DNA of 64,000 nucleotides, from positions 1-64,000 of the forward strand of contig JBKBNP010000011.1 of assembly GCA_046295215.1 (NCBI GenBank), in the 5' to 3' direction. This DNA comes from Szabonella sp046295215 (lineage in GTDB: Bacteria > Pseudomonadota > Alphaproteobacteria > Rhodobacterales > Rhodobacteraceae). Every line of letters starts with the position of its first letter. The first letter of the stretch is position 1. Below are positions 25,927-34,871 of this stretch, one piece after another. The translations under genes and the position numbers were made by a program. A model generated the notes under the pieces. That model was given only the letters and a program-made list of their open reading frames with translations, was not told where the DNA came from and did no database searches.

Positions 25927-27165
25927 ATGCAAGACAGATCTCCGCTCATTACCCCGGTCCTGATCGCGGGCTGCGTCATCCTGATGCTGTCCTTTGCGAT
26001 CCGCGCGAGTTTCGGGGTGTTCCAGATCCCGATTGCCGAGGAATTCGGCTGGCTGCGGTCGGATTTCTCGATGGCCATTGCGATCCAGAACCTTGCCTGG
26101 GGAATCGGGCAGCCGATTTTCGGGGCGCTGGCGGAACGGTTCGGGGACCGGCGCGCGATCATCCTCGGGGCGCTGACCTATGCGGCGGGGCTGATCCTGT
26201 CGGCCTATGCCGTGACGCCGGGGCAGCACCAGTTTCTGGAGATCTTTGTGGGCTTCGGCATCGCGGGCACCGGGTTCGGGGTGATCCTCGCGGTGGTGGG
26301 TCGGGCGGCGAGTGCCGAAAACCGGTCCATGGCCCTCGGGATCGCGACCGCCGCCGGGTCGGCGGGGCAGGTGATCGGTGCGCCCACGGCGGAATTCCTG
26401 CTGCAAAGCCATAGCTGGCAGGCGGTGTTCGTGATCTTTGCCGCGATCATCCTGGCCAGCCTGCTGGCGCTGCCCTTCATGCGCGCGCCCGTCACGGCGA
26501 CCAGGGCCGAACTGGAGGAAACGCTGGGGCAGGTGCTGGTGCGCGCCTTTCGCGACCCGTCCTATACGCTGATTTTCCTTGGATTTTTCTCCTGCGGCTA
26601 TCAACTGGCCTTTGTGACCGCGCATTTCCCGGCTTTCGTGACGGAAATGTGCGGGCCAATCGACCCGAACGGGTCATTGGCCGCGATCGGAGTGACGACG
26701 ACCTCGGCGCTTGGCGCGGTGGCAATCGCGTTGATCGGGCTCGCCAATATCGTCGGCACGGTGACGGCGGGCTGGCTGGGCAAGCGGTATTCCAAGAAAT
26801 ACCTGCTGGCGGGGATCTATGCGGGACGGACAGTGATTGCGGCCCTGTTCATAATGCTGCCGATGACGCCGACGACGGTGATCCTGTTCTCGATCTCCAT
26901 GGGCGCGCTGTGGCTGGCAACAGTGCCGCTGACCTCGGGGCTTGTCGCGCATATCTACGGGTTGCGCTACATGGGCACGCTCTACGGGCTGGTGTTCTTC
27001 AGCCATCAGCTCGGGTCTTTCCTCGGCGTCTGGCTGGGCGGGCGGATGTATGACATCACCGGGGATTACACGCTGGTCTGGTGGATCGGGGTCGGCGTGG
27101 GGGCGTTTTCGGCCATCGTGCATCTGCCGATCCGCGAGCGGCCGATGGAATTGCGCGCCGCCTGA
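25927..27165 (+). CDS. MFS transporter, monocarboxylate/oxalate-formate type
   Basis: A 412-residue major facilitator with 12 hydrophobic segments. The first begins ITPVLIAGCVILMLSFAIRA and the loop 2-3 motif is GALAERFGDRRAI. LGIATAAGSAGQVIGAP in helix 5 and VVGRAASAENRSMALG resemble bacterial monocarboxylate carriers. It lies 90 bp after the beta-galactosidase gene on the same strand. Repeat C follows it. It may export or import an acid linked to galactonate metabolism, but its substrate cannot be read from sequence. Confidence 0.87.
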   Translation: MQDRSPLITPVLIAGCVILMLSFAIRASFGVFQIPIAEEFGWLRSDFSMAIAIQNLAWGIGQPIFGALAERFGDRRAIILGALTYAAGLILSAYAVTPGQHQFLEIFVGFGIAGTGFGVILAVVGRAASAENRSMALGIATAAGSAGQVIGAPTAEFLLQSHSWQAVFVIFAAIILASLLALPFMRAPVTATRAELEETLGQVLVRAFRDPSYTLIFLGFFSCGYQLAFVTAHFPAFVTEMCGPIDPNGSLAAIGVTTTSALGAVAIALIGLANIVGTVTAGWLGKRYSKKYLLAGIYAGRTVIAALFIMLPMTPTTVILFSISMGALWLATVPLTSGLVAHIYGLRYMGTLYGLVFFSHQLGSFLGVWLGGRMYDITGDYTLVWWIGVGVGAFSAIVHLPIRERPMELRAA

Positions 27166-27190
27166 GCCGCGCGGCCGTTGGCGGGCTGCA

Positions 27191-27228
27191 GGAGCCTCCG
27201 GCGGAGGTATTTGGGCCAAGCTGAAAAG
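27191..27228 (-). repeat. Dispersed intergenic repeat, copy C (short form, inverted)
   Basis: The minus strand reads cttggcccaaatacctccgc then cggaggc, almost identical to copy B at 20661. It sits between the convergent MFS and panC stops. Confidence 0.7.
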
Positions 27229-27235
27229 GCAGGCG

Positions 27236-28078
27236 TCAGACGGCGATATTGTCGATCAGGCGGACGCCGCCGAGTTGCGCTGCGGCAAGCATCCTTGCGG
27301 GACCGTGGAGGTCCTGGACGCGGTCGAGCGTCGCGGCGGATCTGAGTTCGATATATTCGACCGTCTCGAAACCTGCGGCGAGGACGCGGGCGCGCGCGTC
27401 CTTCATGGCGGCAGGCACCGGGGCACCCGCGCGGATCGCGGCGGCCGTGTCTTGCATCACGCCGTGCAACGCGGGGGCGATGGCGCGGGCGGCGGGGGGC
27501 AGGCGGCGATTGCGCGAGGACATGGCGAGCCCGTCCGCCTCGCGGATGGTTTCGCAGCCGACCACCGTGATCGGCAGGTTGAGATCGGCCACGAAGCGCT
27601 GAACGATCTGCAACTGCTGCCAGTCCTTCTGGCCGAAATAGGCGCGGTTGGCCTCGGTCATGCCGAAAAGCTTGGTGACCACGGTGGCCATGCCGTCGAA
27701 ATGGCCGGGGCGATGTTCGCCTTCCATCGGGGCGGAAAGGCCCTCGACGGAAACCTTGGTGGCAAAGCCGGGCGGGTAGACTTCCTCGGGCGGTGGGGCA
27801 AAGACCGCATCGACGCCGAGGGGGGCGAGAAGCGCCAGATCGTCGGCCTCGTTGCGGGGGTATTTCGCCAGATCCTCGGGGTTGTTGAACTGTTTGGGAT
27901 TGACGAAGATCGTCACGATCACCCGCGCGCAATCGCGCCCTGCGGCGCGCACGAGGCTGAGATGCCCGTCATGCAGCGCGCCCATGGTGGGGACCACGGC
28001 GACGAGTTCGCCCGCCCGTTTCCAGCCTGCCACAAGCTGCCGCAGGCTGACCACATCGCGCAGAACGGGGACCGTCAT
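27236..28078 (-). CDS. panC: Pantothenate synthetase
   Basis: A 280-residue enzyme that condenses pantoate and beta-alanine with ATP. VVPTMGALHDGHLSLVRAA holds the HIGH-type motif, and VTIFVNPKQFNNPEDLAKYPR, YFGQKDWQQLQI and MSSRNRRL are further signatures. The start at 28078 (MTVPVLRDVV) overlaps the panB stop by 4 bp; a longer reading runs through panB in another frame and is rejected. It forms the panB-panC operon for pantothenate and CoA synthesis. Confidence 0.96.
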   Translation of the reverse strand: MTVPVLRDVVSLRQLVAGWKRAGELVAVVPTMGALHDGHLSLVRAAGRDCARVIVTIFVNPKQFNNPEDLAKYPRNEADDLALLAPLGVDAVFAPPPEEVYPPGFATKVSVEGLSAPMEGEHRPGHFDGMATVVTKLFGMTEANRAYFGQKDWQQLQIVQRFVADLNLPITVVGCETIREADGLAMSSRNRRLPPAARAIAPALHGVMQDTAAAIRAGAPVPAAMKDARARVLAAGFETVEYIELRSAATLDRVQDLHGPARMLAAAQLGGVRLIDNIAV

Positions 28079-28917
28079 GCGCCCGCGCCTTTCGGGGCGG
28101 GGGCGATGTCGGAAAATCCGTGGTCCGGCCCGGGAAAGCTGCGGCCGCGCACCTCTGTCGCATAGGTTTCGATGGCTGTGGCGGCATCTGCGCCAAGTGT
28201 GGCATAGCGTTTGACGAATTTCGGGCGGAAATCGGTGAAGAGGCCGAGCATGTCGTCGATCACGAGGATCTGGCCGTCGCAATCCACCCCGGCCCCGATG
28301 CCGATGGTGGGGATGGCGAGGGTTTGCGTGATCCGTCCGGCAAGGCCCACAGGCACCTTTTCCAGCACCACGGCGAAGGCGCCTGCCGCCTCGGTGGCAA
28401 TGGCATCGGCCATCACGGCCTCTGCCTCGGCGTCGCGGCCCACGACCTTGTAGCCGCCCAATGTGTTCACCGATTGCGGGGTCAGCCCGACATGGGCCAT
28501 GACCGGCACGCCGCGCGCGGTCAGAAAAGCGATGGTGTCGGCCATGTGCCGCCCGCCTTCGAGCTTCACCGCAGGGGCACCGGTTTTGGCCATCAGGGTT
28601 GCGGCATTGCGGAAGGCCTGCTGCGGGCTTTCCTCGTAGCTGCCGAAGGGCATGTCGATCACCGCCATGGCGCGGGTGAGGCCCCGCATCACCGCCTGCC
28701 CATGCAGCACCATCATCTCCATCGTCACGCCAAGCGTGGAGGGCAGGCCGTGCAGCACCATTCCGACGCTGTCGCCCACCAGCACGACATCGCAATGGGG
28801 GTCCACGAGCCGCGCGACCGGCGTGGTGTAGGCGGTCAGGCAGACGAGAGGGTCAGCCCCCTTGCGGGCGCGGATTTCGGCGGGAAGAATGGGGCGGACC
28901 GGGGCTTGGGCGCTCAT
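28075..28917 (-). CDS. panB: 3-Methyl-2-oxobutanoate hydroxymethyltransferase
   Basis: A 280-residue enzyme adding a hydroxymethyl group from methylene-THF to ketoisovalerate, giving ketopantoate. The family blocks are MLTAYTTPVAR-like CLTAYTTPVARLVDPHCD, LVGDSVGMVLHG, VKLEGGRHMADTIAFLTARG, HVGLTPQSVNTLGGYKV and IGIGAGVDCDGQILVIDDML. Mg-binding Asp residues are in VLVGDS and VIDMPFGSY. Translation couples to panC by the 4-bp overlap. Confidence 0.96.
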   Translation of the reverse strand: MSAQAPVRPILPAEIRARKGADPLVCLTAYTTPVARLVDPHCDVVLVGDSVGMVLHGLPSTLGVTMEMMVLHGQAVMRGLTRAMAVIDMPFGSYEESPQQAFRNAATLMAKTGAPAVKLEGGRHMADTIAFLTARGVPVMAHVGLTPQSVNTLGGYKVVGRDAEAEAVMADAIATEAAGAFAVVLEKVPVGLAGRITQTLAIPTIGIGAGVDCDGQILVIDDMLGLFTDFRPKFVKRYATLGADAATAIETYATEVRGRSFPGPDHGFSDIAPAPKGAGA

Positions 28918-29107
28918 CCTGGGGGCTCTCCGTGATTTGACCCCTGCCGGACAGGGTGGGGAAACAGGGCCGGGCGAGGCTGTTATAGCGGGGCGCGGGA
29001 CGGGCGGCCAGAGGGAAGCAGGCGCGGTCTCTCCGCCAAATCCTTCCCTTGCCCGGCGTTATGGTTTCGGTCAAGGCTGGTGGCGGAACCCTGACCGGAG
29101 GCTTGAC

Positions 29108-29455
29108 ATGACCACCCCCCTGATCCTGCGCTTGGACCGCAACGCCGTGGTGCCGGAAGTGGAGCGACCCGCAGCCGAACGGCTGATTGCGGGCGACCCG
29201 GTTCATACAAGCTGGAACCTTGAGGATCGGGACGGGCTCTATTGCGGGCTCTGGCAGTCGACGCCGGGCAAGTGGCGCGTGTCCTATGCCGAATGGGAAT
29301 ATATCCGCATCCTCGAAGGCGTTTCGGTGCTGACCGATGCCGAAGGGCAGGAGACGCGGCTGCAAGCGGGCGACAGCTGGATCATCCGGCCCGGGTTTGA
29401 GGGCACATGGGAGGTGATCGAGACCACGCTGAAGGATTATGTGATCCGGCTGTAA
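29108..29455 (+). CDS. Cupin domain protein
   Basis: A 115-residue single-domain cupin. WRVSYAEWEYIRILEGVSVL and AGDSWIIRPGFEGTWEVIET match the (S)-ureidoglycine-aminohydrolase-like/DUF861 cupins, in which the region makes a small beta barrel. The start at 29108 is chosen for the fold's usual N-terminus (MTTPLILRLD). No enzymatic function is known for the short stand-alone members. It is divergent from panB and convergent with the DUF2834 gene. Confidence 0.85.
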   Translation: MTTPLILRLDRNAVVPEVERPAAERLIAGDPVHTSWNLEDRDGLYCGLWQSTPGKWRVSYAEWEYIRILEGVSVLTDAEGQETRLQAGDSWIIRPGFEGTWEVIETTLKDYVIRL

Positions 29456-29462
29456 GCCCGCG

Positions 29463-29783
29463 TCAGGTCACCGGGCGGGTGCGCAGGAACAGATAGAGCG
29501 GCAGGCCGCAGGACACGCCGATGCAATAGGTGGCGGGAATGGCGATCAGCGCCGTCCAGTTCCGCCGCACCCGCACCTCGGCAATGATCCAGACCGTCAG
29601 CGCGATGGCAGCGATGGTCAGATCCCATGTCAGCCCGGTGGTGGAGGCATTGACATACCAGGCGTCGATCAGGCCGGAAAGGCCGGTGCCTTCCTGCCGC
29701 ATGAAGGTCACGAACCAATACATCGGATGCACAGCGCCCCAGACGGCAAGGGCCAAATAGACCATGCGCAGGGGCGAAATCAT
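29463..29783 (-). CDS. DUF2834 small membrane protein
   Basis: A 106-residue protein with three hydrophobic helices: MVYLALAVWGAVHPMYWFV, DLTIAAIALTVWIIAEVRVR and IAIPATYCIGVSCGLPLYLF. The pattern 'Y..la..G...P...f' fits DUF2834. The ATG at 29783 overlaps the stop of the small lipoprotein by 4 bp. Function unknown. It is the distal gene of the argH unit. Confidence 0.82.
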   Translation of the reverse strand: MISPLRMVYLALAVWGAVHPMYWFVTFMRQEGTGLSGLIDAWYVNASTTGLTWDLTIAAIALTVWIIAEVRVRRNWTALIAIPATYCIGVSCGLPLYLFLRTRPVT

Positions 29784-29917
29784 TTGGTGGTCACGCCAAT
29801 GCGGGCCGTGCCGCTGACAGAGAGGTCGGCTTTCGGGGCCACCGGTTCGCCATCCGCCCCGCAGGCGGCAAGAAGCGACAGCAGCACAAGGGCGGGGGCA
29901 AAGCGGGGGAGGATCAT
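29780..29917 (-). CDS. 45-residue lipoprotein
   Basis: The frame reads MILPRFAPALVLLSLLAACG, then ADGEPVAPKADLSVSGTARI and GVTTK. It has a hydrophobic signal, a lipobox LAAC and then only about 26 mature residues. It overlaps argH upstream (29914-29917) and DUF2834 downstream (29780-29783) by 4 bp each, which strongly supports that it is translated. Very short lipoproteins next to argH recur in proteobacteria (compare LptM/YifL-type lipoproteins, which are small and help mature LptD); homology to those is only a guess. Confidence 0.8.
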   Translation of the reverse strand: MILPRFAPALVLLSLLAACGADGEPVAPKADLSVSGTARIGVTTK

Positions 29918-31323
29918 GCGAAAAGGGCCTTCCATCGGGCAATCTGGCTGCGCACCTGATCGGGTGCGGTTCCGCCATAGGAGATGCGGCTGCGCACCGA
30001 ATTTTCAACACCCAGCACATCGAACACATCGGCGCGGATGGCGGAATGCACTGATTGCATCTGTGTCAGCGTGAGGTCGGGCAGGTCGATGCCCGCCTTT
30101 TCGGCCATGGCGACAAGGCTGCCGGTGACGTGATGCGCCTCGCGGAAGGGCAGGCCCAGTTCGCGCACCAGCCAGTCGGCCAGATCGGTCGCGGTGGAAA
30201 AACCGCTCGCGGCGGCGGTGGCGAGGCTTTTGCGGTTCGCCGTCATGTCCGAAACCATCCCGGTCATCGCGGCCAGCCCCAGCATCAGCGTGTCGGCGGC
30301 GTCGAACACCTGTTCCTTGTCCTCCTGCATGTCCTTGGAATAGGTCAGCGGCAGGCCTTTCATCACCGTGAACAGCGCCACCGTTGCCCCGAGGATCCGT
30401 CCCAGTTTTGCGCGCAACAACTCCGCCGCATCGGGGTTCTTCTTCTGCGGCATGATCGAGGAGCCGGTTGTCCAGCGATCCGAGAGTTGCACAAACCGAA
30501 ACTGGGCCGAGGACCAGATCACCAGTTCTTCGGCAAACCGGCTCAGATGCATTGCACAGATCGAACTTGCGGCCAGAAACTCCAGCGCGAAATCCCGGTC
30601 GGAAACGCTGTCCAGACTGTTCGCCGTGGGCCGGTCGAAGCCGAGCGCCTTTGCCGTCATGTCGCGGTCGATGGGAAAGGAGGTTCCGGCAAGGGCGGCT
30701 GCCCCCAGCGGGCTTTCGTTCATGCGCGCGCGGGCATCCATGAAGCGGGACCGGTCGCGGGCGAACATCTCCACATAGGCCATCATGTGATGCCCCCATG
30801 TCACCGGCTGCGCGGTTTGCAGATGGGTGAAGCCGGGCATCACCCAATCGGCCCCGGCCTCTGCCTGCGCCAGAAAGGCGCGGATCAGCGCCTCCAGTCC
30901 CGAAATTGCCGCATCGCACTGGTCGCGCACCCAGAGCCGGAAATCCACCGCCACCTGATCGTTGCGCGAGCGCGCCGTATGCAGCCGCCCGGCCGGTTCA
31001 CCGATGATTTCCTTCAGACGGGCCTCCACATTCATGTGGATGTCCTCGAGTTCGACCCGGAAAGGGAAATCGCCCGCCTCAATCTCTGACAAGACCGTGA
31101 GAAGCCCTTCCCGGATTGCCCCGGCATCCTTAGAACCGATGATACCGGTTGCGGCCAGCATCGCGGCATGGGCGCGGGAGCCTTCGATGTCCTGCCGCGC
31201 CAGTCTGCGATCGAACCCGATGGAGGCGTTGATCGCCTGCATGATGGCGTCATTGCCGGCCTCGAAACGGCCGCCCCACATCGCGTTGGCGGCTTCGGGT
31301 TTTTTGGACGGGGTATCGGTCAT
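29914..31323 (-). CDS. argH: Argininosuccinate lyase
   Basis: A 469-residue fumarase-superfamily lyase that splits argininosuccinate to arginine and fumarate. MWGGRFEAGNDAIMQAINAS is the N-terminal block, ARSRNDQVAVDFRLWVRD is next, and the signature GSSIMPQKKNPDAAELLRAK with the catalytic Ser is near residue 280. Length fits the family. It heads a unit with the small lipoprotein and DUF2834, and is divergent from the thioredoxin-like gene with 25 bp between the starts. Confidence 0.96.
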   Translation of the reverse strand: MTDTPSKKPEAANAMWGGRFEAGNDAIMQAINASIGFDRRLARQDIEGSRAHAAMLAATGIIGSKDAGAIREGLLTVLSEIEAGDFPFRVELEDIHMNVEARLKEIIGEPAGRLHTARSRNDQVAVDFRLWVRDQCDAAISGLEALIRAFLAQAEAGADWVMPGFTHLQTAQPVTWGHHMMAYVEMFARDRSRFMDARARMNESPLGAAALAGTSFPIDRDMTAKALGFDRPTANSLDSVSDRDFALEFLAASSICAMHLSRFAEELVIWSSAQFRFVQLSDRWTTGSSIMPQKKNPDAAELLRAKLGRILGATVALFTVMKGLPLTYSKDMQEDKEQVFDAADTLMLGLAAMTGMVSDMTANRKSLATAAASGFSTATDLADWLVRELGLPFREAHHVTGSLVAMAEKAGIDLPDLTLTQMQSVHSAIRADVFDVLGVENSVRSRISYGGTAPDQVRSQIARWKALFA

Positions 31324-31348
31324 GGATCGGCCCTTCGGAGGGAATGGG

Positions 31349-31906
31349 ATGCGCGGATTTCTGGTGGTGCTTTATACGGCCTTGGCGCTTGGTGCAAATC
31401 CCGCCCTTGGCGATCCGGCGGCTGCGGGCCTGCGCGAGGGCGACATGCGCAAGCTGGTGTTTCACGAAACGGCACAGGCCGTGCCCGCCATCGGTCTTGT
31501 CGATCTGGACGATGCACCCCGGTCGCTGGAGGAATGGCGCGGTCAGTGGGTTGTCGTGAATTTCTGGGCGACCTGGTGCGCGCCCTGCCGCAAGGAAATG
31601 CCGGCACTGGACCGGCTCGCGGCAGAGGTGACTGCCGACGGGGTGGCTGTCGTCACCGTGGCGACAGGGCGCAACGCGGTTCCGGCGATCCGGCGGTTCT
31701 TTGAGGAGATCGGGATGCAGAACCTGCCTGCGCTGCGCGATCCGAGGTCGGAACTGGCGCGCGGCATGGCTGTTCTGGGCCTTCCGGTCACGGTCATCCT
31801 GAACCCCGAAGGGCAGGAAGTCGCGCGTCTGGTCGGGGATGCGGAGTGGGACAGCGACAGTGCGCTGGCCGTGCTGCGCGCGCTTTCTGCCGGTCCTGCA
31901 TTGTGA
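31349..31906 (+). CDS. TlpA-like thioredoxin-fold protein
   Basis: A 185-residue secreted thiol protein. The signal segment is FLVVLYTALALGANPALG and the active site is FWATWCAPCRKEMP (Cys-Ala-Pro-Cys) near residue 75. The redox-linked cis-Pro is in VLGLPVTVILNPEG. TlpA-type proteins reduce apo-cytochrome c or copper-site thiols in the periplasm. The start at 31349 follows an SD (cggaggg). Divergent from argH, as is common in alphaproteobacteria. Confidence 0.9.
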   Translation: MRGFLVVLYTALALGANPALGDPAAAGLREGDMRKLVFHETAQAVPAIGLVDLDDAPRSLEEWRGQWVVVNFWATWCAPCRKEMPALDRLAAEVTADGVAVVTVATGRNAVPAIRRFFEEIGMQNLPALRDPRSELARGMAVLGLPVTVILNPEGQEVARLVGDAEWDSDSALAVLRALSAGPAL

Positions 31907-31922
31907 CATATGGCGATGCGGT

Positions 31923-32504
31923 TCAGGCTCCCATCGCCGCCACCTCGGCATGGCGCAGACAGCTTGTCAGGTGGTCGTTCACCAGGCCTGCCGCCTGCAT
32001 GAAGGCAGAGGCGATGACCGGGCCGCAATAGCCGAAACCGGCCTGTCTGAGGTTTCTGGACAAGATCACGGAGCCCGGCGTCTGGGCCTGTGCATCCGCC
32101 ATCGAGGCCAGTCCCGTCTGCACCGGGTGACCATCGACATGCGACCAGATCCAGTTGGAAAATCCCTCCCTCGCCTCGATCTCCTGAAAGGAGTGCGCGG
32201 CACGGATGGTGCCTTCGATCTTGCCCCGGTGGCGGATGATGCCCGCGTCCCCGAGCAGGCGCAGGACATCCGGCTCCCCCCATCCCGCGATTTCCGCAGG
32301 ATCGAAGCCGCGAAAGGCCGTCCGGAAATTCTCGCGCCGTTTCAGGATCGTGAACCAGCTCAGACCGGCCTGAAACCCTTCGAGGATCAGCATTTCCCAC
32401 AAGGCGCGCGGGTCGCGTTCGGGCACACCCCATTCGGTATCGTGATAGGCGACATAGAGCGGATCCGTGCCGCACCATGGGCAGCGTCCCGTATCGTCCG
32501 TCAT
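31923..32504 (-). CDS. tag: DNA-3-methyladenine glycosylase I
   Basis: A 193-residue repair glycosylase removing 3-methyladenine. The Zn-binding N-terminus RCPWCGTDPLYVAYHDTEWG is diagnostic, with FEMLILEGFQAGLSW-like WEMLILEGFQAGLSWFTIL and the C-terminal Zn ligands His in LVNDHLTSCLRH. Length fits Tag. It is convergent with the thioredoxin-like gene. Confidence 0.94.
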   Translation of the reverse strand: MTDDTGRCPWCGTDPLYVAYHDTEWGVPERDPRALWEMLILEGFQAGLSWFTILKRRENFRTAFRGFDPAEIAGWGEPDVLRLLGDAGIIRHRGKIEGTIRAAHSFQEIEAREGFSNWIWSHVDGHPVQTGLASMADAQAQTPGSVILSRNLRQAGFGYCGPVIASAFMQAAGLVNDHLTSCLRHAEVAAMGA

Positions 32505-32623
32505 GTTCCGCCCCCGAGTTAACTGCCTAAAATTTGCGACAAATCCCGGTGCTTTACCAGCCCTTTACGCAGGGTGCCGCACTCTGCCCGGGCAATGGTC
32601 GTAGCGTCAGGGCGGAGGGCGGC

Positions 32624-33466
32624 ATGAACCGACGGGACAGGGCAGAGATTGCGCCCGGGCAGGACAGCCCACTTGCCGCAGCGATTGCTGCGCGTGACCG
32701 GGAAACTGTGGAAATGGTGCGCCGAGCCGTGGCGGAAAAGCGTCTGCGTCTGGCCTGGCAGCCGGTGGTTTCGGCGGCAGACCCCCCGCGCGTGGCCTTC
32801 CATGAGGGATTGATTCGCGTGCTGGACGAAACCGGCCGCCCGATCCCGGCGCGGGATTTCATCGGCGCGGTGGAGGCGGATGAACTCGGCCGTCTGATCG
32901 ATTGCGCAGCGCTTGACATGGGGCTTTCGGCGCTGGCCCGCTATCCCGGCCTGCGGGTGTCGGTGAACATGTCGGCACGTTCGGTCGGCTATCCGCGCTG
33001 GCTTCGCATCCTGCGCAGGGCTCTTGCGGCGCATCCGACGCTCGGGGAGCGGCTGATCCTGGAAATCACCGAAAGCTCAGCGATGCTGGTGCCGGAACTG
33101 GTGATCGCCTTCATGGATGAAATGCAGACCGAGGGCATCTGTTTTGCCCTCGATGATTTCGGCGCTGGCTATACCGCCTTTCGTTATCTCAAGGAGTTCT
33201 GCTTCGACATTGTCAAGATCGACGGCCAGTTCGTCCGCGACGTGCAGCGCAACCCGGACAATCAGGCATTGATCCGGGCGCTTCTGTCCATCGGGCGGCA
33301 TTTCGACATGTTGACGGTCGCCGAAGCCGTGGAATCGTCGCTGGAGGCCGAGTGGCTGCGCGCGGCGGGGATCGGCGGGATGCAGGGCTTCCTCTTTGGC
33401 GCACCGACCGTGCATCCGGCCTGGAAAGAAGCGGGTGGCGCTGCAAGGATGCAGAGATCCGCCTGA
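32624..33466 (+). CDS. EAL-domain cyclic-di-GMP phosphodiesterase (stand-alone)
   Basis: A 280-residue protein consisting almost only of an EAL domain, which hydrolyses c-di-GMP to pGpG. The motif aligned with EAL reads HEGLIR, so the Glu is kept but Ala is Gly. The other catalytic signatures are present: VSVNMSARS, LEITESSAM, DDFGAGYTAFRYL, FDIVKIDGQFV, TVAEAVES and MQGFLFG. There is no GGDEF, sensory domain or transmembrane segment. The start at 32624 follows gcggag; an in-frame start at 32534 would add 30 residues. Confidence 0.9.
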   Translation: MNRRDRAEIAPGQDSPLAAAIAARDRETVEMVRRAVAEKRLRLAWQPVVSAADPPRVAFHEGLIRVLDETGRPIPARDFIGAVEADELGRLIDCAALDMGLSALARYPGLRVSVNMSARSVGYPRWLRILRRALAAHPTLGERLILEITESSAMLVPELVIAFMDEMQTEGICFALDDFGAGYTAFRYLKEFCFDIVKIDGQFVRDVQRNPDNQALIRALLSIGRHFDMLTVAEAVESSLEAEWLRAAGIGGMQGFLFGAPTVHPAWKEAGGAARMQRSA

Positions 33467-33598
33467 TCGCCCCCGTGCCGGAGGGCCCGCTTTCCGCAGC
33501 GCGGCAAGGCCTTGCTTTTAGCCATTTCACGCCTTACGCCAGAAAGGAAGGGCTCGGGGACATCCCCCGCGCCGTGGCCAAGGGAGAGGACCAGAACC

Positions 33599-34774
33599 AT
33601 GACGAATGTCGTGATCGTATCCGCTGCACGCACCGCCGTCGGCAGCTTCAACGGCGCCTTCGCCAATACCCCCGCGCATGATCTTGGTGCCGCCGTGATC
33701 GGGGAAGTCGTGGCGCGCGCCGGTGTGGACAAGGCCGAGGTCGAGGAAACGATCCTCGGGCAGGTGCTGACTGCGGGGCAGGGCCAGAACCCCGCCCGCC
33801 AGGCGCATATCAAGGCAGGGCTCGCCAAGGAGGCCAGCGCCTGGTCGCTGAACCAGGTCTGTGGCTCTGGGCTGCGCGCAGTGGCTCTTGGGGCGCAACA
33901 TGTGCAATTGGGCGATGCAAAGATCATCGTTGCGGGCGGTCAGGAAAACATGAGCCTGTCGCCCCATGTCGCGCATCTGCGCGCCGGGCAGAAGATGGGC
34001 GATCTGAACTTCATCGACTCGATGATCCGCGACGGGCTCTGGGATGCGTTCAACGGCTATCACATGGGGCAGACGGCAGAAAACGTCGCGAACCAGTGGC
34101 AGATTTCGCGCGAGATGCAGGACGAATTTGCCGTGGCCAGCCAGAACAAGGCCGAAGCCGCGCAGAAGGCCGGCAAGTTCGCCGACGAGATCGTGGCTTT
34201 CACCATCAAGACCCGCAAGGGCGACATCGTGGTGGATGCGGACGAATATATCCGCCACGGTGCCACGGTCGATGCGATGACGAAACTGCGCCCGGCCTTC
34301 GCCAAGGAGGGTTCGGTCACTGCGGGCAATGCGTCCGGGCTGAATGATGGCGCGGCGGCTGTGCTGTTGATGACCGAGGAAGAGGCCGCCAAACGTGGAC
34401 TGACACCACTCGCCCGCATCGCCTCCTATGCCACCGCCGGGCTGGACCCGTCGATCATGGGGGTTGGCCCGATCCATGCCAGCCGCAAGGCGCTGGACAA
34501 GGCCGGCTGGAAGGTCGGCGACCTCGGGCTGGTGGAGGCGAACGAGGCTTTCGCCGCACAGGCCTGCGCGGTCAACAAGGACATGGGCTGGGATCCGGCC
34601 ATCGTGAACGTGAATGGCGGCGCCATTGCCATCGGCCACCCCATCGGCGCCTCGGGCGCGCGGATCCTCAACACCCTTCTGTTCGAGATGCAGCGGTCGG
34701 GGGCGAAGAAGGGCCTTGCGACGCTGTGCATCGGCGGCGGCATGGGTGTTGCCATGTGTCTTGAACGCGCCTGA
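33599..34774 (+). CDS. phaA: Acetyl-CoA acetyltransferase
   Basis: A 391-residue thiolase. NQVCGSGLRAVALG contains the acyl-accepting Cys near residue 88, NGGAIAIGHPIGASGARIL the catalytic His and CIGGGMGVAMCLERA the second Cys. It condenses two acetyl-CoA to acetoacetyl-CoA for polyhydroxybutyrate synthesis or general C4 metabolism. The start at 33599 matches the usual MTNVVIVSAARTAVG. The reductase gene phaB follows, but a strong terminator lies between. Confidence 0.96.
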   Translation: MTNVVIVSAARTAVGSFNGAFANTPAHDLGAAVIGEVVARAGVDKAEVEETILGQVLTAGQGQNPARQAHIKAGLAKEASAWSLNQVCGSGLRAVALGAQHVQLGDAKIIVAGGQENMSLSPHVAHLRAGQKMGDLNFIDSMIRDGLWDAFNGYHMGQTAENVANQWQISREMQDEFAVASQNKAEAAQKAGKFADEIVAFTIKTRKGDIVVDADEYIRHGATVDAMTKLRPAFAKEGSVTAGNASGLNDGAAAVLLMTEEEAAKRGLTPLARIASYATAGLDPSIMGVGPIHASRKALDKAGWKVGDLGLVEANEAFAAQACAVNKDMGWDPAIVNVNGGAIAIGHPIGASGARILNTLLFEMQRSGAKKGLATLCIGGGMGVAMCLERA

Positions 34775-34791
34775 TCCCACGGAAAGACCGG

Positions 34792-34825
34792 AAAAGCAGG
34801 CGCAATAATATTGCGCCTGCTTTTT
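34792..34825 (+). terminator. Strong terminator between phaA and phaB
   Basis: gcaggcgcaat-aat-attgcgcctgc forms an 11-bp perfect stem with a 3-nt loop, flanked by AAAA on the left and TTTTT on the right. It can also act on the minus strand. It should stop much of phaA transcription before phaB. Confidence 0.9.
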
Positions 34826-34871
34826 CAATTCGATAACACTATTTCAAACGAAGTCTCGTGGAGGAGAAATC

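Noticed and set aside
33504..33515. 12-nt palindrome gcaaggccttgc before phaA
   Set aside because: Too short with no loop for a terminator and only a weak fit to PHB-regulator sites; chance is likely in GC-rich DNA.
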